Shown in pieces: positions 51,722-59,492 of a DNA stretch of 64,000 bases. Below the pieces are notes generated by a model. That model had not been told where the DNA came from. It did no database searches and was given only the letters and a program-made list of their open reading frames with translations. The stretch is from contig NZ_FQZU01000033.1 in the NCBI RefSeq assembly GCF_900142135.1, forward strand, positions 1-64,000, written 5' to 3'. This stretch comes from Desulfatibacillum alkenivorans DSM 16219 (lineage in GTDB: Bacteria; Desulfobacterota; Desulfobacteria; Desulfobacterales; Desulfatibacillaceae). Made by a program: the position numbers and the translations under genes. The stretch's first letter is position 1. Each line of letters starts with the position of its first letter.

Positions 51722-53380
51722 ATGGCACGCAACTATTACGACTACATCATCATAGGCGGCGGTTCCGCAGGCAGCGTCCTGGCCAACCGCCTGAGCGTCA
51801 ATCCGTCCAACAAGGTGCTGGTCCTGGAGGCGGGCAGGCCGGATTATAAAATGGACTTCCGCATTCATATGCCCGCGGCCCTGACCTTTCCGCTGGCGGG
51901 CAAGACGTATAATTGGTGGTACGAGTCCGAGCCCGAGCCATACATGCACAATCGCCGGGTTTACCAGCCCAAGGGCAAGGTGCTGGGCGGGTCCAGTTGC
52001 ATCAACGGCATGATCTACATCCGCGGCAACGCCCTGGACTACCAGAAATGGGCCAAGGAAGACGGCCTGGAAAATTGGGATTACGCCCATTGCCTGCCGT
52101 ATTTCCAGCGCTTTGAATCCCGGTGCATGGGCGCGGACGCCTATCACGGCGTAGGCGGTCCCCTGTACCTTACCTCGCCCGACCTGGACAATCCGCTCTT
52201 CACCGCCTTTTTCCGGGCGGTCCAGGAAGCCGGATACCCCATCACCGAAGACGTGAACGGCTTCCAGCAGGAAGGCTTTTCCGGCTTTGACAGAACCTGC
52301 TATCGGGGACGCCGCTGGAACGCAGCCAGGGCTTACGTGCATCCGGTCAAGCATCGCGAAAACCTGAAAGTGCGGACTCAGGCCACGACTACCCGCATTC
52401 TGTTCAAGGGTAAAAAAGCCATTGGCGTGGAATACATGAAGGGCAAGACCCTGAACCAGGCATTCGGCGGCGAGATCATCTGCTGCGGCGGCTCCATTGC
52501 ATCCCCCCAACTGCTGCAGGTTTCGGGAATCGGCAACGGCGAGGAACTGCAAAAACTGGGCATCAACGTGGTGCACGACCTCCCCGGCGTGGGCGAAAAC
52601 CTCCAGGACCACCTGGAAGTCTACGTTCAGTACGGCTGCAAACAGCCCGTGAGCATCGCCCCCGCGCTCAAGTGGTGGAGGCAGCCCTGGATCGGCTTCC
52701 AGTGGCTGTTCATGCGCAAGGGCATTGGCGCCAGCAACCATTTTGAGGCGGGCGGATTTATCCGCAGCAACGATGAAGTGGAATATCCCAACCTCCAATA
52801 CCACTTCCTGCCCATCGCCATCCGCTACGACGGGTCCGTGGCCCAGGAAGGGCATGGATACCAGGTGCATGTGGGCCCCATGAACACGGACGTGCGCGGT
52901 ACGGTCAAGATCAAGTCCGCCGATCCCAGGGAATACCCGGCCATCCAGTTCAATTATCTCTCCACCGAGCAGGAGCGGAAAAACTGGGTGGAAGCCATCC
53001 ACAAAACCCGGGAAATCATGACTCAGCCGGCCTTCGATGGATTGCGCGGCGACGAACTGGCGCCCGGGCCTCAGTGCCAGACCGATGAGGAAATCCTTGA
53101 CTTCATCGCCAGGGAAGGGGAAAGCGCCTATCATCCGAGCTGCACATGCAAGATGGGCACGGACGATATGGCGGTTGTGGATCCCGAGCTCAGGGTGCAC
53201 GGCATCGAAAACCTTCGGGTGGTGGATGCGTCCATCATGCCTTACGTCACCAACGGCAACATCTACGCGCCGACCATGATGATCGCGGAAAAAGCCGCGG
53301 ATCTGATTTTGGGCAACACCCCCGCGCCGCCGGTGGAGGTTCCCTACTATACCAAGGCGCAGGATGAGGCGGAAGCATAG
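51722..53380 (+). CDS. GMC family oxidoreductase (choline/alcohol dehydrogenase-like)
   Basis: A 552-residue FAD enzyme. The dinucleotide fold is YIIIGGGSAGSVLANRL (8-24); GKVLGGSSCINGMIYIRGN is GMC signature 1, and GSIASPQLLQVSGIG signature 2. The catalytic histidine pair lies in YHPSCTCKMGTDD and VTNGNIYAPTMMIAEKAA, where Asn replaces one position. It is BetA-like in length and form, and would oxidise a primary alcohol to an aldehyde. The next step could be the adjacent AOR. AGGAGC precedes ATG 51722. Confidence 0.92.
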   Translation: MARNYYDYIIIGGGSAGSVLANRLSVNPSNKVLVLEAGRPDYKMDFRIHMPAALTFPLAGKTYNWWYESEPEPYMHNRRVYQPKGKVLGGSSCINGMIYIRGNALDYQKWAKEDGLENWDYAHCLPYFQRFESRCMGADAYHGVGGPLYLTSPDLDNPLFTAFFRAVQEAGYPITEDVNGFQQEGFSGFDRTCYRGRRWNAARAYVHPVKHRENLKVRTQATTTRILFKGKKAIGVEYMKGKTLNQAFGGEIICCGGSIASPQLLQVSGIGNGEELQKLGINVVHDLPGVGENLQDHLEVYVQYGCKQPVSIAPALKWWRQPWIGFQWLFMRKGIGASNHFEAGGFIRSNDEVEYPNLQYHFLPIAIRYDGSVAQEGHGYQVHVGPMNTDVRGTVKIKSADPREYPAIQFNYLSTEQERKNWVEAIHKTREIMTQPAFDGLRGDELAPGPQCQTDEEILDFIAREGESAYHPSCTCKMGTDDMAVVDPELRVHGIENLRVVDASIMPYVTNGNIYAPTMMIAEKAADLILGNTPAPPVEVPYYTKAQDEAEA

Positions 53381-53430
53381 CCCCTTGTTGTATTTAAACA
53401 ACTATGCCGCTTAAGGCGCTGAATAAGAAG

Positions 53431-53490
53431 GACGCTGGGTTCCCGCTTGCGTGCGATCCCGAAAAACGGATCGCCCTTGCGGGAATGACG
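53431..53490 (+). repeat. Short interspersed hairpin repeat, copy B
   Basis: Starts GACGCTGGGTTCCCGCTTGC and ends CTTGCGGGAATGACG, matching copy A at 43196-43257; internal CGATCC/GGATCG pairing. Confidence 0.7.
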
Positions 53491-53604
53491 GTTTTTTATG
53501 GCGCTTGGAAATTTCAGCCGTATGGATGCGTCGCTATTTGTTTTTTGGCTCGAAGTCCAATAGCATTGCCGTTAGCGTGACTCGAAAAAATCGAACTTTT
53601 TAAT

Positions 53605-53663
53605 CCAACCTACTATTTTTTACTCGAAAAGACGTAGGTTGGGTAGAGCTTGCGAAACCCAAC
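53605..53663. repeat. Dispersed palindromic repeat, copy 2
   Basis: CCAACCTAC (53605-53613) pairs with GTAGGTTGG (53634-53642), and GTTGGGT (53638-53644) can instead pair with ACCCAAC (53657-53663). The right half is shared with the element at 32852-32867. Confidence 0.75.
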
Positions 53664-53739
53664 ATGACTAGGCCTGAAAGCTCCGGCAGTCCCGAAAACG
53701 GAGACCAAGCGTCCTTCCTGTCCACATCCAAAAAGAATA

Positions 53740-53770
53740 AAGCCCCCGGCGATGATTCCGCCGGGGGCTT
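53740..53770 (-). terminator. Terminator of tsaD
   Basis: AAGCCCCCGGC (53740-53750) and GCCGGGGGCTT (53760-53770) pair perfectly over 11 bp. On the minus strand the stem is followed by TTATTCTTTTT, so it ends the tsaD transcript. Confidence 0.8.
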
Positions 53771-53809
53771 GTTATCTTCTATTTGCGCCCAGATTTTACA
53801 GCCAATGAA

Positions 53810-54814
53810 TCAGAGCTTTTCCATTCGGGAAAACACGTCCATATTCAGGGGGGAGCGTTCTCCGGCTGCGAGTTTGTAATAGCCTGCGGCGGCGATCATG
53901 GCGGCGTTGTCTCCGCACAGGGAGATATCCGGCAAGTGCACGCTCATGCCTGCCTTGGCCGCCAATTGGGTCACCCGGTCTCTCAAGCAGGCGTTGGCGG
54001 CCACGCCTCCCGCCACGGCCACCCTGGGACAGCCGATGCTTTTCGCGGCATTGATCAACTTGGTCGCCAAAACCTCCACCACGGCTTCCTGAAAACTTGC
54101 GGCGATGTCCGCTTTTTCGTCGTGCCAGGAATCTTCATGGACCTGCATATAGCGGCCAACCGCGGTTTTGATGCCGGAAAAGGAAAAGTCGAATTTTTTC
54201 TTGTCCAGCCAGGATCTTGGGAAGGAAATTTTATGGGGATCACCGCTTTCCGCCAGCTTGCTGATAATCTCGCCGCCCGGATACCCCAGGCCCATGGCCT
54301 TGGACACCTTGTCAAAAGCCTCGCCCGCGGCGTCGTCCCGGGTCTGGCCCATGACTTCCATGTCCGTGCGGGAGCTTACCTTATAGATGCTGGTGTGCCC
54401 GCCGGAAACCAGCAGCGCGGCGAATGGGAATTCAGGGGGGGAGGGCGACATAAGGACCGAGTGGATATGCCCCAGAAGATGATTCACCCCCACCCAGGGC
54501 ACGTCTAAAGCAAAGGCGTAGGCTTTGGCGAAGGAGAATCCCACCAGCAAGGCGCCCACCAGTCCGGGGCCGCGCGTTACGGCCACGCCGTCTATCTGAT
54601 CCCTTGATATTCCGGCATCTTCCAGAGCCTGTTCAACCACCGGAGCGATGCTTTCCAAGTGCTTGCGGGAGGCCAGTTCAGGCACCACTCCGCCGAAGGG
54701 GGCGTGCACCTTGATTTGCGAAGCGACCACCGAGGACAGGATTTCCGTTCCGCGGCTAACCACGGCGGCGGCGGTTTCGTCGCAGGATGATTCGATTCCG
54801 AGGATTGTTTTCAT
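53810..54814 (-). CDS. tsaD: tRNA threonylcarbamoyladenosine transferase TsaD
   Basis: A 334-residue ASKHA-fold protein that adds the threonylcarbamoyl group to A37 of ANN-decoding tRNAs, with TsaB and TsaE. It opens ILGIESSCDETAAAVV, keeps the metal-binding histidines in VNHLLGHIHS and ends with the DNAAMIAAAGY motif. ATG 54814 matches the family start; a TTG seven codons upstream (54835), closer to an AGAGG, is possible and would overlap the WecA-like gene by 11 bp. Confidence 0.95.
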   Translation of the reverse strand: MKTILGIESSCDETAAAVVSRGTEILSSVVASQIKVHAPFGGVVPELASRKHLESIAPVVEQALEDAGISRDQIDGVAVTRGPGLVGALLVGFSFAKAYAFALDVPWVGVNHLLGHIHSVLMSPSPPEFPFAALLVSGGHTSIYKVSSRTDMEVMGQTRDDAAGEAFDKVSKAMGLGYPGGEIISKLAESGDPHKISFPRSWLDKKKFDFSFSGIKTAVGRYMQVHEDSWHDEKADIAASFQEAVVEVLATKLINAAKSIGCPRVAVAGGVAANACLRDRVTQLAAKAGMSVHLPDISLCGDNAAMIAAAGYYKLAAGERSPLNMDVFSRMEKL

Positions 54815-54824
54815 GGGCTTTAAG

Positions 54825-56651
54825 CTATACTTCAACGTCCTCTATGCAAACGCTGAATTTTTTTAAGAATAATTGGTTCTTTCGGCAGATCTCCTTGAGC
54901 CTCGCCATTTTTTGCTCCGAAGGATTGATATAGGCGATGACTATCCCCCGAACCTCCTCTTTGGCGAGCAGGGCGTCAAGGTCTTCCTTGGCGGCGTGCA
55001 CCGGGTATCCCTGGAGCCGCTTGCCCGCCTTCATGGGATCGTCGTCCAGAAAGCCCGCCGGCACAAGGCGCCTGTGCTTGTTGTTCATGATCTCCCGCAG
55101 GAGAATTTCTCCCCCCCTTCCGGCTCCGTACAAAAGCACCCGGTCGCCTTTGAGGCTGCTGCGCTTCATGGCGTCCATGAACAAGCGAAAGGAGCCCCGG
55201 GTAAGGAGGACCAATCCTGTGAGGCCCAGCCAGTCGATCACGAACAAGCCCTTGGAAAAGTCCTGAAACCGGAACACATAGGTGATTAAAACCACGCTCA
55301 AGAGCGTGCCCAGCATGGTGGCTTTAATGTGCACGTAGATATCATTGAAGCTGAACGAGTCCCACACGCCGCGATACACGCCCATGGCGTAAAAGGCCGT
55401 TATTTTGCATCCGATGATGATGGGCAGGCTTTGGAGGAAAACCTCGAAGTAGAATTTGAAGTCGTCAATGTTAAAGCGCAGGCGGTATGACATGTAATAG
55501 GAAAAGGCGATGAGCCAGAAATCCAGAACCACCAATGCCAGTTGGCGCTTGTAGGTCAGTTCCATCAGAACCGGCGTAAAGGTTTTGTCCCGCAGTACGG
55601 AGAACTCCTTTTCCGGATACACCCGCAACTGCGCCAGGTACACGCCCATGAGCAGGATGGCCAATGCCAAAGGGACCAATACCAGGGGCGTGCTCAAGGT
55701 GTCGTGCCGGTCCACGAACATGGCCGCCAGTCCCGAAATGGAGGCGATGGCGTACAAGGCCAGGGCCGCCTTTTTTTCCGATAACCCGATGAGCACCAGC
55801 CGGTGCGAGGTGTGGTCCTTGCCCCCCATGGAGGCTTTTCGCCCTGATAGCAGCCGGATGAATGTCACCAGAGAGGTGTCGAATATGGGGACCATCATCA
55901 CCATGATGGGGCAAGCGTATTTCGCGATGCCGTGGGGGGGCGCCGAAAACCCGGCGTAGCAGATGCTCAAGAAAGCCAGGGTGAAGCCAATCACCAGGCT
56001 GCCGCAGTCCCCCATGAAAATGGAGGCCGGATTGAAGTTGAACACCAGAAAGGCCGCCAAAGACCCGCACAAAATCAGGCTCATGACCGCCAGCAGAAAG
56101 TTGGTGTCCCACAACAGCATGGCCAGGAAAAACGAAGCAACGGCCCCGACTCCGGCGCAAAGCCCGTCCATATTATCCAAGAGATTCAAGGCGTTTGTTA
56201 TGCCCACAATCCAAAAGACGGAAATCATGGTGTCCAGGGTCATGGACTCGAACCAGCAAAGCCTGTATCCGAAAAAGGTCGCCATCAAAGCCACCAGAAT
56301 CTGGCCCAGCAATTTGCTTTGGGGCTTGATTTTCAGAAAATCGTCCACCAGTCCCAGGGTGAAGAGCAAGGTGACCCCAAGCCACAGCACGGCGCCTGCA
56401 TGGGGGCCGGCGTGCATGGGGGCGATGCCCGGGACAAAGCTCTTTTCCAGGGTGAAATCCGAAAGAATGTATAAAGGAATGCTGATGCCCGTGTAAATGG
56501 CGATGCCCCCCATGAGGGCGGTGGGCTTTTGGTGCCATCTGTCCGCCGTGGGATGGGCGAGCCAATCCCTTTTGTGCGCCATCCATTGAACTGCAGGGGT
56601 GGCTGCAAGGCAAATCAGAAAAGCGGCGAGGGGATAATATAGTGCGAGCAT
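54825..56651 (-). CDS. WecA/MraY-like phosphoglycosyl transferase fused to CapD-like N-terminal half
   Basis: A 608-residue polytopic fusion. Residues 1 to about 340 are a polyprenyl-phosphate sugar-1-phosphate transferase: GLVDDFLKIKP, NALNLLDNMDGL, FMGDCGSLVIGF and HTSHRL are the catalytic motifs. After further helices (about 375-480) comes a Rossmann-type domain with LLYGAGRGGEILLREI (about 508-523) and a C-terminal LDDDPMKAGKRLQGYPV segment, as in the N-terminal half of CapD/FlaA1-type dehydratases but without their catalytic domain. It probably starts O-antigen or exopolysaccharide synthesis. Confidence 0.88.
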   Translation of the reverse strand: MLALYYPLAAFLICLAATPAVQWMAHKRDWLAHPTADRWHQKPTALMGGIAIYTGISIPLYILSDFTLEKSFVPGIAPMHAGPHAGAVLWLGVTLLFTLGLVDDFLKIKPQSKLLGQILVALMATFFGYRLCWFESMTLDTMISVFWIVGITNALNLLDNMDGLCAGVGAVASFFLAMLLWDTNFLLAVMSLILCGSLAAFLVFNFNPASIFMGDCGSLVIGFTLAFLSICYAGFSAPPHGIAKYACPIMVMMVPIFDTSLVTFIRLLSGRKASMGGKDHTSHRLVLIGLSEKKAALALYAIASISGLAAMFVDRHDTLSTPLVLVPLALAILLMGVYLAQLRVYPEKEFSVLRDKTFTPVLMELTYKRQLALVVLDFWLIAFSYYMSYRLRFNIDDFKFYFEVFLQSLPIIIGCKITAFYAMGVYRGVWDSFSFNDIYVHIKATMLGTLLSVVLITYVFRFQDFSKGLFVIDWLGLTGLVLLTRGSFRLFMDAMKRSSLKGDRVLLYGAGRGGEILLREIMNNKHRRLVPAGFLDDDPMKAGKRLQGYPVHAAKEDLDALLAKEEVRGIVIAYINPSEQKMARLKEICRKNQLFLKKFSVCIEDVEV

Positions 56652-56680
56652 TTTTGTTATGATTTCAAATAGGAATTTTT

Positions 56681-56694
56681 GGTTAGGCCTAACC
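56681..56694. promoter_or_regulatory. 14-bp perfect palindrome upstream of the WecA-like gene
   Basis: GGTTAGGCCTAACC is perfectly self-complementary and lies 30 bp before the minus-strand start. It is a candidate operator. Confidence 0.4.
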
Positions 56695-56732
56695 CCATGG
56701 CCGAATAAGACGCCGCGCTATTGGTATAGGAC

Positions 56733-56756
56733 GCGCCCTTATGTCGAAAAGGGCGC
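56733..56756. repeat. Hairpin in the purM-wecA gap
   Basis: GCGCCCTT (56733-56740) pairs with AAGGGCGC (56749-56756) around 8 nt. On the minus strand it lies about 190 bp after purM and lacks a T-run. The rest of the 56652-56947 gap shows no gene. Confidence 0.4.
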
Positions 56757-56947
56757 ATCGCAGCATGATTCATCAAATGCTACTTATCTTGGTTTCCTGG
56801 GCGCCTGCCCGGCGCCGGATCTTCTGGGGCCTCAGGAGGCGCAGGTCTGATTTTCCGCCCCCTTGGCGATCCAGGCAAAAAACCGTCCTAAAAAGCTCTT
56901 GGGCTTGACTTTTGGACCTGGAATCCGGCAGGATTCGCCTGATTTTT

Positions 56948-57991
56948 TTATTTCCATTCTATGCGATCGTCATTTTCGCCGCGGGCTGCAATTTCGCCTA
57001 TGACATAGGCTTTTTCGCCCATGGCCTGCATCAGTTCCAGGGCTTCCTGGACCTGGGGTTCGGGGATGACGGCGACCAGCCCGATGCCGTTGTTGAAAGT
57101 GCGCATCATTTCCATTTCGTCGATGTCCCCGGCTTTTTTCATGAACGGGAACACGGCCGGGTACTCCCAGGAGCCTTCCCGGATGACGGCCTTGCAGGAC
57201 TGGGGAATGGTTCGGGGCAGGTTGTCGATGATGCCGCCGCCGGTAATATGAGCCATTCCGTTTACATGGATGTCCCGGATAAGGTTCCGGACTATTTCCG
57301 CGTAGATTTTGGTGGGTTCGAGCATGGCCTCGCCCACGGTCATCCCCAGGTCCTCCACATAGGAGTCCACTTTCAGGCCCAGGTGATCGAAAAACACCTT
57401 TCTGGCCAGGGAATACCCGTTGGAATGAAGCCCGGTGGAGGCGATGCCCAAAAGCACGTTGCCCTGGCCCACGTCCGAACCGTCCACGATCTTGAAATTG
57501 TCGGCGATGCCTACGGCGAAGCCCGCCAGATCGTAGTCGCCGTCTTCATACATGCCGGGCATTTCCGCGGTTTCCCCGCCAATCAGGGCGCAGTTGGCCT
57601 GGCGGCATCCTTCGGCCACTCCCTCGATGATATCTGCGGCGGTGTTTTCGTTCAGTTTTCCCATGGACAGGTAGTCCAGAAAAAACAAAGGCTTGGCGCC
57701 TTGAACCACAATGTCGTTCACGCTCATGGCCACCAGGTCGATGCCGATGGTGTCGTGCTTGTCCATCATGATGGCCACGCGCAGCTTGGTTCCCACGCCG
57801 TCCGTGGAGCTGACGAGCACGGGCCTTTCGTATTGCTCGGTGTTCAGGGAGAACAATCCGCCGAACCCCCCTATGCCGCCGATTACGCCCTGGCGGGGGG
57901 TTGACTTCACGATTGTCTTGATTCTGTCCACCAGCCGGTTGGCTTTATCAATGTCGACGCCTGCATCCGCGTAGGAAAGGGACTTGGCCAT
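56948..57991 (-). CDS. purM: Phosphoribosylformylglycinamidine cyclo-ligase
   Basis: A 347-residue AIR synthetase of purine synthesis. It starts MAKSLSYADAGVDIDKANRLV behind GGGAG; 88 upstream codons in the open frame are rejected. Motifs: SSTDGVGTKLRVA, MSVNDIVVQGAKPLFFLDY, LIGGETAEMPGMY and the ATP-grasp-like Gly-rich HITGGGIIDNLPR. Length equals E. coli PurM. It has its own promoter back to back with that of the aminotransferase. Confidence 0.97.
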   Translation of the reverse strand: MAKSLSYADAGVDIDKANRLVDRIKTIVKSTPRQGVIGGIGGFGGLFSLNTEQYERPVLVSSTDGVGTKLRVAIMMDKHDTIGIDLVAMSVNDIVVQGAKPLFFLDYLSMGKLNENTAADIIEGVAEGCRQANCALIGGETAEMPGMYEDGDYDLAGFAVGIADNFKIVDGSDVGQGNVLLGIASTGLHSNGYSLARKVFFDHLGLKVDSYVEDLGMTVGEAMLEPTKIYAEIVRNLIRDIHVNGMAHITGGGIIDNLPRTIPQSCKAVIREGSWEYPAVFPFMKKAGDIDEMEMMRTFNNGIGLVAVIPEPQVQEALELMQAMGEKAYVIGEIAARGENDDRIEWK

Positions 57992-58172
57992 GTATTTCGT
58001 ACTCCCGCAAAAATTGTTGATATAAACAGGCCGTTGGAGCGTCTTTGGCGCTTCGCCGCCGGTCCAATGGCGCCTGGCGAACCCGGGCTTGAGCCACGGG
58101 CTCCCTCCTGCTTTAAAAAAGGCCCCGGATAATCTTTCCAGGTTGCGGCTTTCTTGTATCAGCCAAGCCTGA

Positions 58173-58201
58173 ATGGTAGACTTGGCAGGCCCAAAAGTCA
58201 A
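58173..58201 (-). promoter_or_regulatory. Sigma-70 promoter of purM
   Basis: On the minus strand TTGACT (58201-58196), 17-bp spacer, TACCAT (58178-58173). Confidence 0.5.
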
Positions 58202-58212
58202 AACAATTTTTT

Positions 58213-58241
58213 TGACATGCAAGCCGGGGTGGTGTATCAGT
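58213..58241 (+). promoter_or_regulatory. Sigma-70 promoter of the aminotransferase-hom-thrH operon
   Basis: TTGACA (58213-58218), 17-bp spacer, TATCAG (58236-58241). The two divergent -35 boxes are 11 bp apart. Confidence 0.6.
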
Positions 58242-58255
58242 ATCAACTTTGACAA

Positions 58256-58275
58256 CAGGCCTTGTGATGCCTGTA
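58256..58275 (+). promoter_or_regulatory. Leader hairpin of the aspartate-family operon
   Basis: ACAGGC (58256-58261) pairs with GCCTGT (58270-58275) around 8 nt, just after the predicted start of transcription and 33 bp before ATG 58309. Confidence 0.35.
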
Positions 58276-58308
58276 AAACCTTAACCTTATACTAATAGAG
58301 GATTTGCC

Positions 58309-59475
58309 ATGAAAGAGTTCGCCAGATTGGACAGATTGCCCCCCTATGTCTTCGCCCAAGTCAATGAGATCAAGATGGAGGCGAGGCGAGCGGGTGAGGA
58401 CATCATTGATCTGGGCATGGGAAATCCCGACCTGGGAACTCCCCAGCACATTGTGGATAAAATGGTTGAGGCCGCCCAGAAGCCCCACAACCATCGGTAC
58501 TCTGCATCCATGGGCATTCGCAAGCTGCGCATGGCCATCGCCGATTGGTATAAACGCCGCTACGATGTGGACATTGACTACGAAAACGAAGCCATTGTCA
58601 CCATCGGCGCCAAAGAGGGCATTTCTCACCTCGTGCTGGTGACCATCAGGCCAGGAGACGTTGTATTTTCCCCAAGCCCGACCTATCCCATTCATCCGTA
58701 TTCGGCGATTATAGCGGGCGGGGATGTACGTCAGATTCCCCTGGGGCCTGACACGGATTTTTTTGAAAACCTGATCACGGCCACCAGGCAGACCTGGCCC
58801 AAACCGAAAATGATGGTCCTTTCCTTTCCCCACAACCCCACGGGAGAGGTCATTGACCTGGATTTCTTCACCAAAATCGTGGAGTTCGCCAAAGAACACG
58901 ACATCATGGTCGTGCACGATTTTGCATACGCCGACCTGACCTACGACGGATACAAGGCCCCCAGCTTTCTCCAGGCGCCCGGCGCCAAGGATGTGGGCGT
59001 GGAGTTCTTCTCTCTGTCCAAGAGCTACAGCATGGCAGGATGGCGCGTGGGCTTTTGCGTGGGCAACCCGAAAATCGTAGCCGCCTTAAGGCGCATCAAA
59101 AGCTATCTGGACTACGGCATTTTTCAGCCCATCCAGATCGCCTCCATCATCGCCCTGAACGGCGAGCAGGAATGCGTGGAAGAAATTCGCCAGACCTATA
59201 AAATGCGCCGGGACACGCTGTGCGACGGCCTTTCCAAAATGGGCTGGGACGTTCCTCCGCCCAAGGGCACCATGTTTGTGTGGGCGAAAATTCCCGAGCA
59301 ATACCGGAGCATGGGCTCGGTGGAATTTTCCAAGATGCTCGTCAGGGAAGCCAAGGTGGCGGTCGCTCCGGGGCTCGGCTTCGGGCATTACGGCGACGAT
59401 TACGTCCGCTTTGCACTCATCGAAAACAAAATGCGCACCCAGCAGGCATTGCGGGGCATTCGCAACGTCCTGTAA
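58309..59475 (+). CDS. Class I/II aminotransferase (AlaC-like)
   Basis: A 388-residue PLP-dependent fold-type I aminotransferase. Motifs: [39 protein letters not shown] (PLP aspartate and tyrosine) and the Schiff-base lysine in [15 protein letters not shown]; substrate Arg lies in [11 protein letters not shown]. It resembles AlaC/YfdZ alanine transaminases and LL-diaminopimelate aminotransferases. Its place before hom and thrH points to aspartate-family amino acid synthesis. Confidence 0.9.
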   Translation: MKEFARLDRLPPYVFAQVNEIKMEARRAGEDIIDLGMGNPDLGTPQHIVDKMVEAAQKPHNHRYSASMGIRKLRMAIADWYKRRYDVDIDYENEAIVTIGAKEGISHLVLVTIRPGDVVFSPSPTYPIHPYSAIIAGGDVRQIPLGPDTDFFENLITATRQTWPKPKMMVLSFPHNPTGEVIDLDFFTKIVEFAKEHDIMVVHDFAYADLTYDGYKAPSFLQAPGAKDVGVEFFSLSKSYSMAGWRVGFCVGNPKIVAALRRIKSYLDYGIFQPIQIASIIALNGEQECVEEIRQTYKMRRDTLCDGLSKMGWDVPPPKGTMFVWAKIPEQYRSMGSVEFSKMLVREAKVAVAPGLGFGHYGDDYVRFALIENKMRTQQALRGIRNVL

Positions 59476-59492
59476 CTTCATGGGAGACTATA

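Larger units (their letters stand above)
53381..53809. other. Intergenic region with two repeat families
   Basis: No gene is supported. It contains hairpin repeat B (53431-53490), palindromic repeat copy 2 (53605-53663), a degenerate fragment resembling the hairpin repeat end (about 53690-53715) and the tsaD terminator (53740-53770). Confidence 0.6.
57992..58308. other. Divergent regulatory region purM / aminotransferase
   Basis: No gene is supported. It holds back-to-back promoters (58173-58201 minus, 58213-58241 plus), a purM leader of about 175 nt with GC-rich pairing potential, and a leader hairpin at 58256-58275. Confidence 0.6.

Noticed and set aside
56659-56850. 63-codon frame upstream of the WecA-like gene
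   Set aside because: It starts in the promoter region of the divergent gene, has no ribosome site and a random-looking product.
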